Shown: positions 8,078 to 16,024 of the stretch, piece after piece
Numbering within the stretch: position 1 is the stretch's first letter
How the letters are laid out: each line of letters opens with the position of its first letter
Assembly (NCBI RefSeq): GCF_000739595.1
Contig: NZ_BBJP01000013.1
Location: 1-64,000 of the forward strand
DNA: 64,000 nt
DNA from: Halorubrum halophilum
GTDB taxonomy: Archaea > Halobacteriota > Halobacteria > Halobacteriales > Haloferacaceae
Direction of reading: 5' to 3'
Translations under genes and position numbers: made by a program
Notes under the pieces: model-generated
Told to the model about the DNA's origin: nothing
What the model saw: only the letters and a program-made list of their open reading frames with translations
Database searches by the model: none

Positions 8078-8114
8078 AAGTGGGTTGGGGCGGATTTGAA
8101 CCGCCGGCCTCCTC
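8078..8114. repeat. Right attachment repeat (attR) within tRNA-Val
   Basis: This is the 37-bp exact partner of 2572-2608. It runs from three bases past the tRNA 3' end through the acceptor 3' strand, T-arm and into the anticodon-stem 3' side. Integration here leaves the tRNA-Val sequence complete. Confidence 0.92.
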
Positions 8115-8155
8115 CATGTCAAGGAGGTGTCATAACCGGACTAGACTACCAACCC
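8081..8155 (-). tRNA. tRNA-Val (anticodon GAC)
   Basis: The reverse complement folds as a 75-nt tRNA without encoded CCA. The acceptor arms GGGTTGG and CCAACCC pair fully, followed by discriminator A. The anticodon arm CCTCC-TTGACAT-GGAGG has GAC at the anticodon position, so it reads GUC valine codons. The T-arm GGCGG-TTCAAAT-CCGCC is standard. Its 3' end is the integration site of the 2572-8114 element, and integration has kept the gene intact. Confidence 0.95.
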
Positions 8156-8324
8156 GCAGGGGCTTACTGACGCATTTCCTCGTATCCCGGGGATACAATT
8201 GAACCTTTCGTTTCGGTCGCCGACGCGGGGGTGCGGTCGGCCGATTCGCCGGTTTCGCTTCGCTATTTCCCGCGGACCGGTGCGGTTTCGACCGGTTTTA
8301 CTGGCTCCGGGAAAGTCGTCGGAT

Positions 8325-9446
8325 ATGGTCGATCTCGCCGCCCGCACCGAGAGGCTCGACGCGTACCTCGACGAGCGCGGGCTCGAAGCGGTCTGGTTCG
8401 CCAAGCCGAACGGGTTCGCGTGGCTCACCGGCGGCGACAACGTCGTCGACGCCGACGCCGACCTCGGGGTCGCCGCCGCCGGCTACGACGGCGAACTCCG
8501 AGTGATCACCGACGACATCGAGGCGGGCCGACTCGCCGACGAGGAGCTCCCCGACGCCGTCGCCGTCGAGTCGTTCCCGTGGTACGCGAACTCGCTGGTC
8601 GAAGCGGTCGCCGAGCGCTCGCCCGCGCCCGCGGCCGCCGACTTTGACGTGCCGAGCTTCGAGCGCGTCGACGGGAGCCGTCTCCGCCAGCCGCTCACCG
8701 ACGACGACGTGGAGCGCTACCGCGAACTCGGCCGGGAGACGGCCGCCGCCCTCGAGACTGTCTGCCGCAACCTCGAACCGGAGGACCCGGAGTACGAGGT
8801 CGCCGCAGGCGTCGACATCTCGCTCGCGTCCCGCGATGTCGACACCCCGGTCGTGCTCGTCGGCGGCGCGGGGCGCGCCCAGAAGTACCGCCACTACACC
8901 CCGAGCGACGCGACGCTCGGCGACTACGCCCTCGTCTCCGTCACCGCCGAGCGCGGCGGGCTGTACGCCTCCCTCACCCGCACCGTCGCGTTCGACGCCC
9001 CAGACTGGCTGGAAGAGCGTCACCGCGCGGCCGCCCGCGTGGAGGCGACCGCGCTCGCCGCGACCGAGGCCGCCGCGGCCGGGGACCTCGCTGACTCCGA
9101 CGCCACCGACACCGCGGGCGACGTGTTCGACGCGATCCGCGAGGCGTACGACGCCGTCGGCTTCGCGGGGGAGTGGCGCGAGCACCACCAGGGCGGCGCG
9201 GCGGGGTTCTCTGGTCGCGAGTGGCTCGCGACGCCGGAGAGCGACGAGCCGGTCCGGTGGCCGATGGGCTATGCGTGGAACCCGACCGTGCAGGGAGCCA
9301 AAAGCGAGGACACCCACCTCGTGACGCCCGACCGGACCGAGACGCTGACGAAGACGGGTCAGTGGCCGACCCACGAGGTGGAGCCGGTCGACGTCGACGG
9401 GATCGCGACCGACCCGCGGGAGCTGTCCGCGCCGGTCATCCGGTAG
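8325..9446 (+). CDS. M24 (Xaa-Pro aminopeptidase-like) family protein, probably not a metallopeptidase
   Basis: I start this 373-residue protein at ATG 8325 (MVDLAARTERLDAYLDERGL); upstream codons in the same frame overlap the tRNA promoter region. An N-terminal creatinase-like domain spans about residues 1-125 and a pita-bread-like domain follows. The landmark that normally carries two metal-binding aspartates reads RGGLYASLTRTVAF, so both aspartates are missing. The usual Glu-Pro-Gly is replaced by NPTVQG. One His (EHHQGGAAGF) and the SEDTHLV segment remain. I infer a non-catalytic or differently acting member, a form seen in several haloarchaea. Confidence 0.7.
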   Translation: MVDLAARTERLDAYLDERGLEAVWFAKPNGFAWLTGGDNVVDADADLGVAAAGYDGELRVITDDIEAGRLADEELPDAVAVESFPWYANSLVEAVAERSPAPAAADFDVPSFERVDGSRLRQPLTDDDVERYRELGRETAAALETVCRNLEPEDPEYEVAAGVDISLASRDVDTPVVLVGGAGRAQKYRHYTPSDATLGDYALVSVTAERGGLYASLTRTVAFDAPDWLEERHRAAARVEATALAATEAAAAGDLADSDATDTAGDVFDAIREAYDAVGFAGEWREHHQGGAAGFSGREWLATPESDEPVRWPMGYAWNPTVQGAKSEDTHLVTPDRTETLTKTGQWPTHEVEPVDVDGIATDPRELSAPVIR

Positions 9447-9482
9447 GCCGCCCCGACGGCCGCAAAAAGCGACCGCACCGCG

Positions 9483-10871
9483 TCAGTAGACGTACTCGCT
9501 CTCGTCGATACCGACGTAGTCCTTCTTCACGCGGCGCTTGTTCCACTTATAGCCGAGCAGCAGCTTCACCGACTCCCAGCCGGAGCGATACGGCTGCGAG
9601 AGGAGCCCGCCGCCGGAATCGGCCGCGAGCATCGCGTCGGCCGCGCCGATGATCCGGTTCCAGTCGTCGGGGTCGTAGTCGGCGACCATGTCCGCCATCG
9701 TCACGTTCCGGACGATCTCGTCGCCGATCGCTTCCTTCCACCGCCGGTTGTAGGGGGCCATGTCGCCCGCGGCGGCGAGCTCCCCCGCGATCGCGCCGGT
9801 GCGGACCGCGACGTGGTCGCCGCCCTCGTGGAAGGCCGAGGTGGTGCCCATCGCGCCGCCGGTGACCGCGATCCCGGCCTTGGTCGGCGAGTCGATGGGG
9901 CGCGTTGAGGAGATCGGGTACGTCTCGGTCCCGTTCCGCTTGCCGGCGTCCTCGACAATCGGGAACTCCTCCTCGACGTCGTACTCGTCGCCGTACTGCC
10001 ACTCGAGGAGGCGGCGGACGTACTCGCCGCCCTGGGGGATCGACTCGTCGTCGGCGTCGAGCAGCGCGTAGTCGTCGCGGTCGAACTCGTCGATGTCGAG
10101 CCCGATCGGCATCGTCAGCCCGATCCGGCAGACGCGGTCGTCGTTCGGGAAGATCCACGGGTACGCGGTCTCGCCGGGCATCACGCCCCACCAGAAGACG
10201 AGCGCGTCGTTCACATCCTCGTAGACTTCCTCGGGGACGCGGCGGTACTCCTGGTACGCGATGTGGTTCGCCGTCCGGGATGCGAGCCGGTCGGAGGCGG
10301 CCGCGTCCGCGGGGAGGTACTCGTCGAGCACCTTGTTCGTCACCGTTCGCTGGGGGCCGTCCGCGAGCACGACGAACTCCGCGCCGACCGTCTCACCGGA
10401 GGCGAGCTCGACGCGGTGGCGGGGCTCGTCGCTCCCGGGCGATATCGCGGGGTCGGTGTCGACGCCGCGGACCGACACGCCGGCGCGGTACTCGGCGCCG
10501 GCGTCCTCGGCACGGTCGCGGAGCCAGTCGTCGAAGCGGGCGCGGTGGAAAGTGTAGCCGAACTCGTCGTACGAGGAGTCGATCCCGGTGCTCGTAAGCG
10601 TCGCCGACTCGTCCGGGCCGCGGAACTCCGCACGGCTCAGTTCGCGCTGGACCACCCCGTCGTCGAACTCGTCGGGATGGATCCCCATGATGTCGACCCA
10701 GTAGTCGAGGATGCCCGCGGCGTCGGTCGAGTCCGGACCGAGTCGGCCCCGGTCGGCGCGGGGAACCCCCTTTTCGAGCACGATCGCGTCGGCGCCGCCG
10801 GTCGCGGCCGCGTGCGCTGCGGCAGACCCGGCCGGACCGCCACCTACGATCGCGACGTCTACGCGTTCCAT
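9483..10871 (-). CDS. Geranylgeranyl-reductase-like FAD-dependent oxidoreductase
   Basis: The 462-residue protein starts at ATG 10871 with MERVDVAIVGGGPAGSAAA, a classic GxGxxG dinucleotide-binding fold for FAD; the frame is open further upstream but that part is not protein-like. The domain order and the mid-protein segment VVLADGPQRTV resemble the geranylgeranyl reductase / digeranylgeranylglycerophospholipid reductase group, which saturates isoprenoid chains of archaeal lipids or quinones. The late segment AGIAVTGGAMGTTSAFHEGG is the second FAD contact region. Haloarchaea carry several paralogues, so the exact substrate is not assignable. It is convergent with the M24-like gene and divergent from the transporter gene at 11083. 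Confidence 0.75.
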   Translation of the reverse strand: MERVDVAIVGGGPAGSAAAHAAATGGADAIVLEKGVPRADRGRLGPDSTDAAGILDYWVDIMGIHPDEFDDGVVQRELSRAEFRGPDESATLTSTGIDSSYDEFGYTFHRARFDDWLRDRAEDAGAEYRAGVSVRGVDTDPAISPGSDEPRHRVELASGETVGAEFVVLADGPQRTVTNKVLDEYLPADAAASDRLASRTANHIAYQEYRRVPEEVYEDVNDALVFWWGVMPGETAYPWIFPNDDRVCRIGLTMPIGLDIDEFDRDDYALLDADDESIPQGGEYVRRLLEWQYGDEYDVEEEFPIVEDAGKRNGTETYPISSTRPIDSPTKAGIAVTGGAMGTTSAFHEGGDHVAVRTGAIAGELAAAGDMAPYNRRWKEAIGDEIVRNVTMADMVADYDPDDWNRIIGAADAMLAADSGGGLLSQPYRSGWESVKLLLGYKWNKRRVKKDYVGIDESEYVY

Positions 10872-11082
10872 ACCCGGTGAGGTTGCCGTCCGGCTATTAA
10901 ATTCACGGTCCCCGACGGGACTCGAACGCCACTTCGTCTCGACGGCGCCGCGCCACGCCGAACCGCTACTGCAACCCCACCGGTACCGCACGGGTGACCA
11001 ATTGATCATGTTTGATGATTATCGGTTACAGCGCCGGAGAGACACGTTTTTAGGGAGTCCCGAGTTTCGATCCTGCACACCA

Positions 11083-12438
11083 ATGGCACGCGAGACATGG
11101 GCCACGCGGATGGGATTTATCCTCGCCGCGGTCGGCAGCGCGGTGGGGCTCGGGAACATCTGGCGGTTCCCCTTCATCACCGGCCAGTACGGCGGGTCGT
11201 CGTTTCTGATCACCTACCTGGCGTTCGTCGCGCTGATCGGCTTTCCGGCGATCCTCGTCGAGTTCGTGATCGGGCGGTACACCAACCTCAACCCGGTCGG
11301 CGCGATACGGGAACTCGGCAGCGGGGCGTGGAACTACCTCGGCTGGCTGTTCGTCGCGATCGGCTTCGTCATCCTCTCGTACTACAGCGTCGTCGCCGGC
11401 TGGTTCCTCCGGTACACTCTGATCGGAGTCATCGACGGGTACACGCTCGCGGGGCCTGAGGAGGCCGGTCAGCTGTTCGGCACCGTCACAACGGGACTCG
11501 ACTCCCTGCTCTTCCACGCCGTGTTCATGGCGCTCGTCATCGGGATCATCGCCGCCGGTGTGCGGAAAGGTATCGAGGTCGGCGTGAAGGTGATGGTGCC
11601 GGCGATCATCGCCCTGCTCGTCGGGCTCGCGGCGTACGCGTTCACGCTCGACGCCTCCGGGGCGGCGTACAGCTACTACCTCTCGCCGGACTTCGAGTAC
11701 CTCCTCGCGAACTGGACGAGCATCCTGCCGGCCGCCGCCGGACAGGCCTTCTTCACGCTCTCGCTCGGGATGGGCGTGATGATCACCTACGCCTCCTACC
11801 TCGGCGAGGACCGGAACCTCGCGTCCGACGCCGGCGTGATCGTCGCGCTCGACACGCTCATCGCCGTGATCGTCGGCTTCGTCGTCTTCCCGTTCCTCTT
11901 CGCGGCCGGGATCGAGCCCGGCGGCCCCGGCGCAAGCGCTATCTTCGTGAGCCTCACGTCGGCGTTCTCTACCATCCCCGGCGGTCGGCTCATCGGGATC
12001 GTGTTCTTCGCGATGGTCGGGATCGCGGCGCTGTCGTCCGCGATCAGCATCCTCGAAGTCCTCGTCTCGTACCTGATCGACGAGGCCGGCGTCTCGCGCG
12101 TTCCCGCCGCGACGGCCATCGGCGTCGCCGTCTTCCTGCTCGGCGTCCCGGTGACGGTCGACCTGATCTTCCTCGACCTGTACGACAAGCTGGCCGACGG
12201 TATCCTGCTCGTGCTCGGCTCGCTGCTGCTCGCGCTGTTCGTCGGCTGGGTGATCCCCGACATCGCCCGCGAGGAACTGCAGAAGGGGATCGGCGACCTC
12301 GGCGGGCTCGGGACCGCGTGGATCTGGATCGTCCGGGTCCCGATCGTGATCGTCGTCGTCGTCTCGCTGTACCTCGGGATCGTCGACTACGCCGACTTCC
12401 TCACCGGAAGCTTCGCCGAGTGGCTGGCGGCGCGGTAG
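11083..12438 (+). CDS. Sodium-dependent transporter, NSS/SNF family
   Basis: This 451-residue membrane protein is a sodium-coupled symporter for amino acids or related solutes. The start at ATG 11083 gives MARETWATRMGFILAAVGSA followed by VGLGNIWRFPF, the unwound first membrane helix that holds sodium and substrate in this family. About eleven to twelve hydrophobic helices follow, as in LeuT-type bacterial and archaeal members. A frame extends upstream to 10711, but that part overlaps the start of the reductase gene on the other strand and is Arg/Ser-rich shadow sequence. No adjacent gene indicates the substrate. Confidence 0.88.
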   Translation: MARETWATRMGFILAAVGSAVGLGNIWRFPFITGQYGGSSFLITYLAFVALIGFPAILVEFVIGRYTNLNPVGAIRELGSGAWNYLGWLFVAIGFVILSYYSVVAGWFLRYTLIGVIDGYTLAGPEEAGQLFGTVTTGLDSLLFHAVFMALVIGIIAAGVRKGIEVGVKVMVPAIIALLVGLAAYAFTLDASGAAYSYYLSPDFEYLLANWTSILPAAAGQAFFTLSLGMGVMITYASYLGEDRNLASDAGVIVALDTLIAVIVGFVVFPFLFAAGIEPGGPGASAIFVSLTSAFSTIPGGRLIGIVFFAMVGIAALSSAISILEVLVSYLIDEAGVSRVPAATAIGVAVFLLGVPVTVDLIFLDLYDKLADGILLVLGSLLLALFVGWVIPDIAREELQKGIGDLGGLGTAWIWIVRVPIVIVVVVSLYLGIVDYADFLTGSFAEWLAAR

Positions 12439-12453
12439 GCTGACCGAGGTATC

Positions 12454-12482
12454 CCCGTTCTTTCCGTTTTCGGCTTTTTCCG
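12454..12482 (+). terminator. T-rich transcription terminator after the NSS transporter
   Basis: Three T-runs (ttcttt, ttttc, ctttttcc) within 28 bp directly follow the transporter stop. T-rich tracts of this kind end transcription in archaea. There is no strong stem. The segment overlaps the distal end of the adjacent pseudogene remnant on the other strand. Confidence 0.4.
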
Positions 12483-12690
12483 ACGACCGAGTAGTCCGTG
12501 ATCACGCCGTCGACGCCGGCCGCCGCGAGCCGATCGGCTTGGTAACCACATCTCGACCGTCCAGGCGTTCACCGCGCGCCCGGCGTCGCGCGCGATCCCG
12601 ACCACGTCGGCGTCACCGAACCGCGACGCGTCGAAGAACGGCGTCTCTCGGACCGGTCGATCGGCGGCTCGGTGCCTCGAGGAAAAAAGA
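12466..12690 (-). pseudogene. Remnant of a glycerophosphodiester phosphodiesterase gene
   Basis: Minus-strand translation gives ETPFFDASRFGDADVVGIAR, then DAGRAVNAWTVE, the pattern of the C-terminal end of glycerophosphodiester phosphodiesterase (GDPD). After that the frame shifts near 12540, and another frame continues with ADRLAAAGVDGVITDYSVVG, the usual last strand and helix of the family. The catalytic N-terminal two thirds are absent, since the AIM24 gene begins its stop codon right beside the break. This is a truncated and frameshifted relic. The enzyme would have hydrolysed glycerophosphodiesters to glycerol 3-phosphate and alcohols. Confidence 0.65.
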
Positions 12691-12700
12691 TGACCGTCGG

Positions 12701-13357
12701 TCAGACGTGCTCCTCACGCGGCTGGACCACGACGAACCCGTCCGGTCCGTCGAACCGCATCTGGTAGCGCTCGCCCGACTCCTGGCCGATCATGTCCGAG
12801 AGGCTCCGGTTCACCTCGATGTCGGGCGAAGTGCCACCCCACGCGACGGTCGCGCTCGGATCGGTCGCGACCGGCGGCTCCAAGACGATCGGGTCGCCGT
12901 GAGTGGTGAGCGCCACGTAGCCCGGGCCCTCGAGGTAGACGTTGCTGAACCCGCCCGCGAGCGCCCCGGCGAGGCTGTCGATGGTGCTGATCTCGTAGGA
13001 GAGCGACTCCTCGAACGCGAGCACGTCCTCGCCGTTGACCGTGATCGACTCGCCGGCGCCGAGTTCGACGACCTGTACCTTCTTGCCGTCGTCCGCGAAG
13101 TAGACGTGACCGTCGCCCTCGACGGCCATGATGGGCGTTCCCTCGCCCGTCGTCGCCTCTTTGAGGAAGCCCTTGAGTCCGCCTTCGGCCGAGGCCTTCC
13201 CGGTGAACGAGACGTCGCCCGTGTACGCGATCATCGACCCGGCCTTCGCCATCACGGTGCCGTCGACGTCGACGTCTAAGGTGTAGCTGTTTTCGCGTTG
13301 GAACGACTCGTCGCTCGCTGTCGGCGCGTTTTCGGCGGTGAACTGATCGAGATTCAT
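12701..13357 (-). CDS. AIM24 family protein
   Basis: The 218-residue protein starts at ATG 13357 (MNLDQFTAENAPTASDESFQ). It has the repeated beta-strand pattern of the AIM24/TIGR00266 family: an early AGSMIAYTGDVSFTGK, the middle GEGTPIMAVEGDGHVYFAD, and late glycine-rich strands such as FSNVYLEGPGYVALTTHG. There is no signal peptide. Bacterial and archaeal relatives form a trefoil of beta-sandwich domains of unknown cellular role; yeast AIM24 acts in mitochondrial inner-membrane organisation. It stands alone between two gene remnants. Confidence 0.85.
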   Translation of the reverse strand: MNLDQFTAENAPTASDESFQRENSYTLDVDVDGTVMAKAGSMIAYTGDVSFTGKASAEGGLKGFLKEATTGEGTPIMAVEGDGHVYFADDGKKVQVVELGAGESITVNGEDVLAFEESLSYEISTIDSLAGALAGGFSNVYLEGPGYVALTTHGDPIVLEPPVATDPSATVAWGGTSPDIEVNRSLSDMIGQESGERYQMRFDGPDGFVVVQPREEHV

Positions 13358-13551
13358 GTTGCGGGGACCGAACGCGTCGGTTCGGCCGGCCGGTAGTTCC
13401 ACGCCGTCGATTATGAATATGGGGATCGGCCGGTTTCCGGCAAGGAGTCATATGCCTGGAGAAGTGACAGTACCCGCATGATCCCGTCGTCAGAGTCGCT
13501 TTCCCTTCGCGAACGGTTGGATATACTGGCCAATCGGCGGGGGACATCACT

Positions 13552-13878
13552 ATGCTTCACGTCGACGACGAGTCGGAGTTCGCGGAGCTCGTGTCCATCG
13601 ACCTCGAACGCGACGGCGAGGCGCTGGAGGTCGTCACCGAGACCAGCGTCGAGGCCGGACTCGACCGGATCGAGACGGAGGCCGTCGACTGTATCGTCAC
13701 CGATTACTCGACGAAAGTGACCGACGGCGGGTTCGGGATGGCGAGCGTCCGCCAACTGGTGCTCGCACACGGCTGGGAGATCACGGCGGCCGAGGGGGAG
13801 GCGGGCGGCGCCCGCTTCGAGGTAACGGACGCCGACATCGAGCCCGAGGGCGGAGTCGCGCTTCCGGCGGACGAGTAA
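13552..13878 (+). pseudogene. Histidine kinase remnant: receiver start fused to HATPase end
   Basis: The 108-codon frame joins two parts that normally lie hundreds of residues apart. Residues 1-50 (MLHVDDESEFAELVSIDLER to DCIVTDYS) are the first half of a receiver domain up to the phospho-acceptor Asp. From residue 60, GFGMASVRQLVLAHGWEITA followed by EGEAGGARFEVTDADIE is the G2 box and last strand of a histidine kinase ATPase domain. A large in-frame internal deletion of a receiver-PAS-kinase gene explains this. The product lacks the catalytic and dimerisation parts and is almost certainly inactive, though the frame is still open. Confidence 0.8.
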
Positions 13879-13963
13879 ACCCGTCCGAATGCGGTGGCCC
13901 CGATTCTCAATCTCGTCACTCGCACCGACAGCGTATTTATCCCCCGCATGCAACCGTAGAGAC

Positions 13964-14449
13964 ATGACCCTCGTCGTGGTGCCGGTCCGGTTCCCGCCGT
14001 CGTCCCACTCCGCGGCGACGCTGCGGGAGGCCGTCCGCGTCGCCGAGGAGCGGGACGCCGACCTCACGATCCTCCACGTCGATCTGTACCAGAACTCGGG
14101 CGGCGTCTCCCGCAGCGACCTGAAACGCGCCGTCGAGGAGCGGATCGGTCGGCTGGACCGCGCGCGGTACGTCGTCCGTCGGGGCTTCCTCGTCGAGGAG
14201 ACCATCCTCGAGGAGATCGTCGCCGAGGGCGCCGACGTGGTCGTCATCGGCTCGAAGCAGGCCGGTCGCTGGCGGCGCATGGTCCAGAAGCTCCTCTCCG
14301 ATCCCGACATCGACTCGTTCCTCCGCGACGAGCTCGACTGCACCGTGATCACGGTCGACGCCGAGGGCGACGTGACGACCAACGAGACCACCGAAACCGC
14401 CGAGACCGACGACGACGCACCGCTGCCCGAGGACGGCGCGAACGACTGA
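13964..14449 (+). CDS. UspA-like universal stress family protein
   Basis: The 161-residue protein begins at ATG 13964 (MTLVVVPVRFPPSSHSAATL). A Rossmann-like alpha/beta layout with DLTILHVDLYQ, then GADVVVIGSKQAGRWRRMVQ and CTVITVDAE near the end, follows the universal stress protein pattern, with an acidic Thr/Glu/Asp tail from residue 135. The usual ATP-binding GxxGxxxxS motif appears degenerate as GSKQAGRWRRM, so ATP binding is doubtful. The frame runs upstream to 13889, but that region holds the promoter (gcgtatttatcc) and is not protein-like. Confidence 0.72.
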   Translation: MTLVVVPVRFPPSSHSAATLREAVRVAEERDADLTILHVDLYQNSGGVSRSDLKRAVEERIGRLDRARYVVRRGFLVEETILEEIVAEGADVVVIGSKQAGRWRRMVQKLLSDPDIDSFLRDELDCTVITVDAEGDVTTNETTETAETDDDAPLPEDGAND

Positions 14450-14458
14450 CTGACGAAC

Positions 14459-15148
14459 TCAGGCGCTTCCGTCGCCGGCGACCTCGTACCGACGCTCGTA
14501 CTCGATGACAGTCGCGACGCGATCGGCGATCGTCTCACCGAACTCCCGCTCGACGAGATAGAGAGCGAGGTCGATTCCGGAGGTCACGCCGCCCGCGGTG
14601 AGCAGGTCCCCGTCGTCGACGACGCGCGCGTCCACGACCTCGGCGCCCGACTCGCGGAGCTCGTCGATCGCGGAGGCGTGGGTGACCGCGCGTCGCCCCT
14701 CGGTGACGCCGGCCTCTGCGAGCAGCATCGCTCCGGTACAGACCGCGGCGGTCCGGACGCCCGCGGTGTGATACTCGCCGAGCGCGCGCGGCACGTCGCC
14801 CTTCTGCGCCTCCGCCCACGCGCTCGCGCCTTCGTCGCGCGCGGTCCAGCCCCCGCCGGGGACGACGAGCAGGTCCGGGGCCTCGTCGCTATCCGGGTCC
14901 GGGAGCACGCCGTCGACGCCGACGCGCGTGCCGTGGCTCGCGGTCACCCAGTCGCGCTCGTCGAGGGTGACGTACCGGACGCGCCCCGGTCGGTCGACGG
15001 ACTCGTCGGTCGCGTCGTCGCCCGATCCGTCCGTCCCTCCCTCTCTCGCCTCTTCCGCGGCGTAGCCGAGCGCGTAGTCGAACACCTCGTACGGGCCGAT
15101 TCCGTCCAGTTCGTCGAACCCGTCGTACAGCAGAATGTCAACGTCCAT
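14459..15148 (-). CDS. DJ-1/PfpI family protein
   Basis: The 229-residue product starts at ATG 15148 with MDVDILLYDGFDELDGIGPY, the typical opening of the AraC-type or isonitrile-hydratase-like branch of the DJ-1/PfpI superfamily. The nucleophile elbow is clear: VRTAAVCTGAMLLAEAG holds the reactive Cys, followed by VTHASAIDEL and the late LLTAGGVTSGIDLALYLVER. An acidic insertion near residues 40-60 is halophile-like. Members include isonitrile hydratases, glyoxalase III-type enzymes and regulators, and no extra DNA-binding domain is present here. Function beyond the fold is open. It is convergent with the UspA-like gene. Confidence 0.85.
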   Translation of the reverse strand: MDVDILLYDGFDELDGIGPYEVFDYALGYAAEEAREGGTDGSGDDATDESVDRPGRVRYVTLDERDWVTASHGTRVGVDGVLPDPDSDEAPDLLVVPGGGWTARDEGASAWAEAQKGDVPRALGEYHTAGVRTAAVCTGAMLLAEAGVTEGRRAVTHASAIDELRESGAEVVDARVVDDGDLLTAGGVTSGIDLALYLVEREFGETIADRVATVIEYERRYEVAGDGSA

Positions 15149-15213
15149 TGCCGGAACCGTACGCGCTCGGTCGTGATGTGCGTTCCCCCGGCGACGGTGC
15201 GTTCCGCCGAGCC

Positions 15214-15915
15214 TCACTCGTCTGCGAACCCCTCGACGACCGTCTCGACGTCGCCGGCGACGCGGTCGCGATCGATCGTCTCGCCTCGGTAGGCGCGCTC
15301 GACGACGCCGTCCGGGTTGACGAGCAGGGTGAGAACGGTGTGCGTGAAGTCGTACCCCTGCAGCCGGTCGCTCTCGGTCGTTCGCTCGAACCCGATTCCG
15401 AGCCGGTCCTCCACGACGGCTTTCGCTCGCTCCGGAGTCTCCGGCCGGAGGTAGCGCCAGTTCCCCGCGTCGAGATCGACCCCTACCGACTCAGCGTTGT
15501 CGCGGAGCGCCGCCTCGTCGTCGCGCTCGGGATCGAACGTGATCGGAAGGAACTGGGTCTCGTCGGTTAGTCCCGCGTCGGCGACGCGTCTCTGCACCGC
15601 GACCAGTCGTCGGAGGAGGATTCCGCACTCCGCGGGACAGAAGGTGAACACCCCGGTTACGATCGCGGTCCGGTCGATGGCCTCGCTGTCGACGGTGACC
15701 CCGGCGATCGGGTCCCGTAGTTCGAACGGCGGTAGCGGCTCGCCGTACGCGGGGTACCCGAGGTCCTCGCTGTCCGCGATCTGGTCCTCCTGCGGGTCGA
15801 GCACGACGCCCTCCGGCTCGCCGCCGATGACCGACGTGCATCCGGCGGTCGCGCCGATCGTCGCCGCGCCGATCACCGCCTCGCTGATCCCGCCGAGCAG
15901 CGCTCGTCGTCGCAT
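15214..15915 (-). CDS. SCO1/SenC family copper-handling lipoprotein
   Basis: This 233-residue protein has an Arg-rich signal (MRRRALLGGISEAVIGAAT) ending at a lipobox Cys in GATAGCTS, so it should be anchored outside the membrane. The thioredoxin-like SCO domain contains the copper-binding CxxxC in VFTFCPAECGILL and the third ligand His in YDFTHTVLTLLVNPDG. SCO proteins deliver copper to CuA or otherwise control thiol state. Its position close to a Nos-type ABC and NosL cluster supports a role in maturing a copper enzyme such as an oxidase or N2O reductase. The regulator gene at 16025 lies about 110 bp upstream on the same strand. Confidence 0.9.
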   Translation of the reverse strand: MRRRALLGGISEAVIGAATIGATAGCTSVIGGEPEGVVLDPQEDQIADSEDLGYPAYGEPLPPFELRDPIAGVTVDSEAIDRTAIVTGVFTFCPAECGILLRRLVAVQRRVADAGLTDETQFLPITFDPERDDEAALRDNAESVGVDLDAGNWRYLRPETPERAKAVVEDRLGIGFERTTESDRLQGYDFTHTVLTLLVNPDGVVERAYRGETIDRDRVAGDVETVVEGFADE

Positions 15916-16024
15916 ACCGAAACCGACGGCTTACGGGCGCATAACCGGTCTGGTGCGGGCGTCGAACGGTACGGTCGTCGAACGGTGCGGCGACGAGAGG
16001 GGGCGGCGGACGAGAGAGACCCGG

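Larger units (their letters stand above)
2572..8114. mobile_element. Integrated element in tRNA-Val (integrase, primase, lipoprotein)
   Basis: A perfect 37-bp direct repeat at 2572-2608 and 8078-8114 bounds a 5.5 kb insertion. The right copy is the 3' end of the intact tRNA-Val gene on the minus strand; the left copy is a duplicated 3' fragment. A tyrosine integrase gene begins about 110 bp inside the left end, the usual position. Cargo comprises an AEP-type primase, a Tat lipoprotein, a possible 45-residue protein and three promoter-like repeats. Base composition falls clearly below that of the flanking chromosome, especially from 6300 to 7850. No capsid, spike, packaging ATPase or partition gene is visible. 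It may be an integrated plasmid, a satellite-like element or a remnant of a pleolipovirus-related provirus. Confidence 0.9.
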
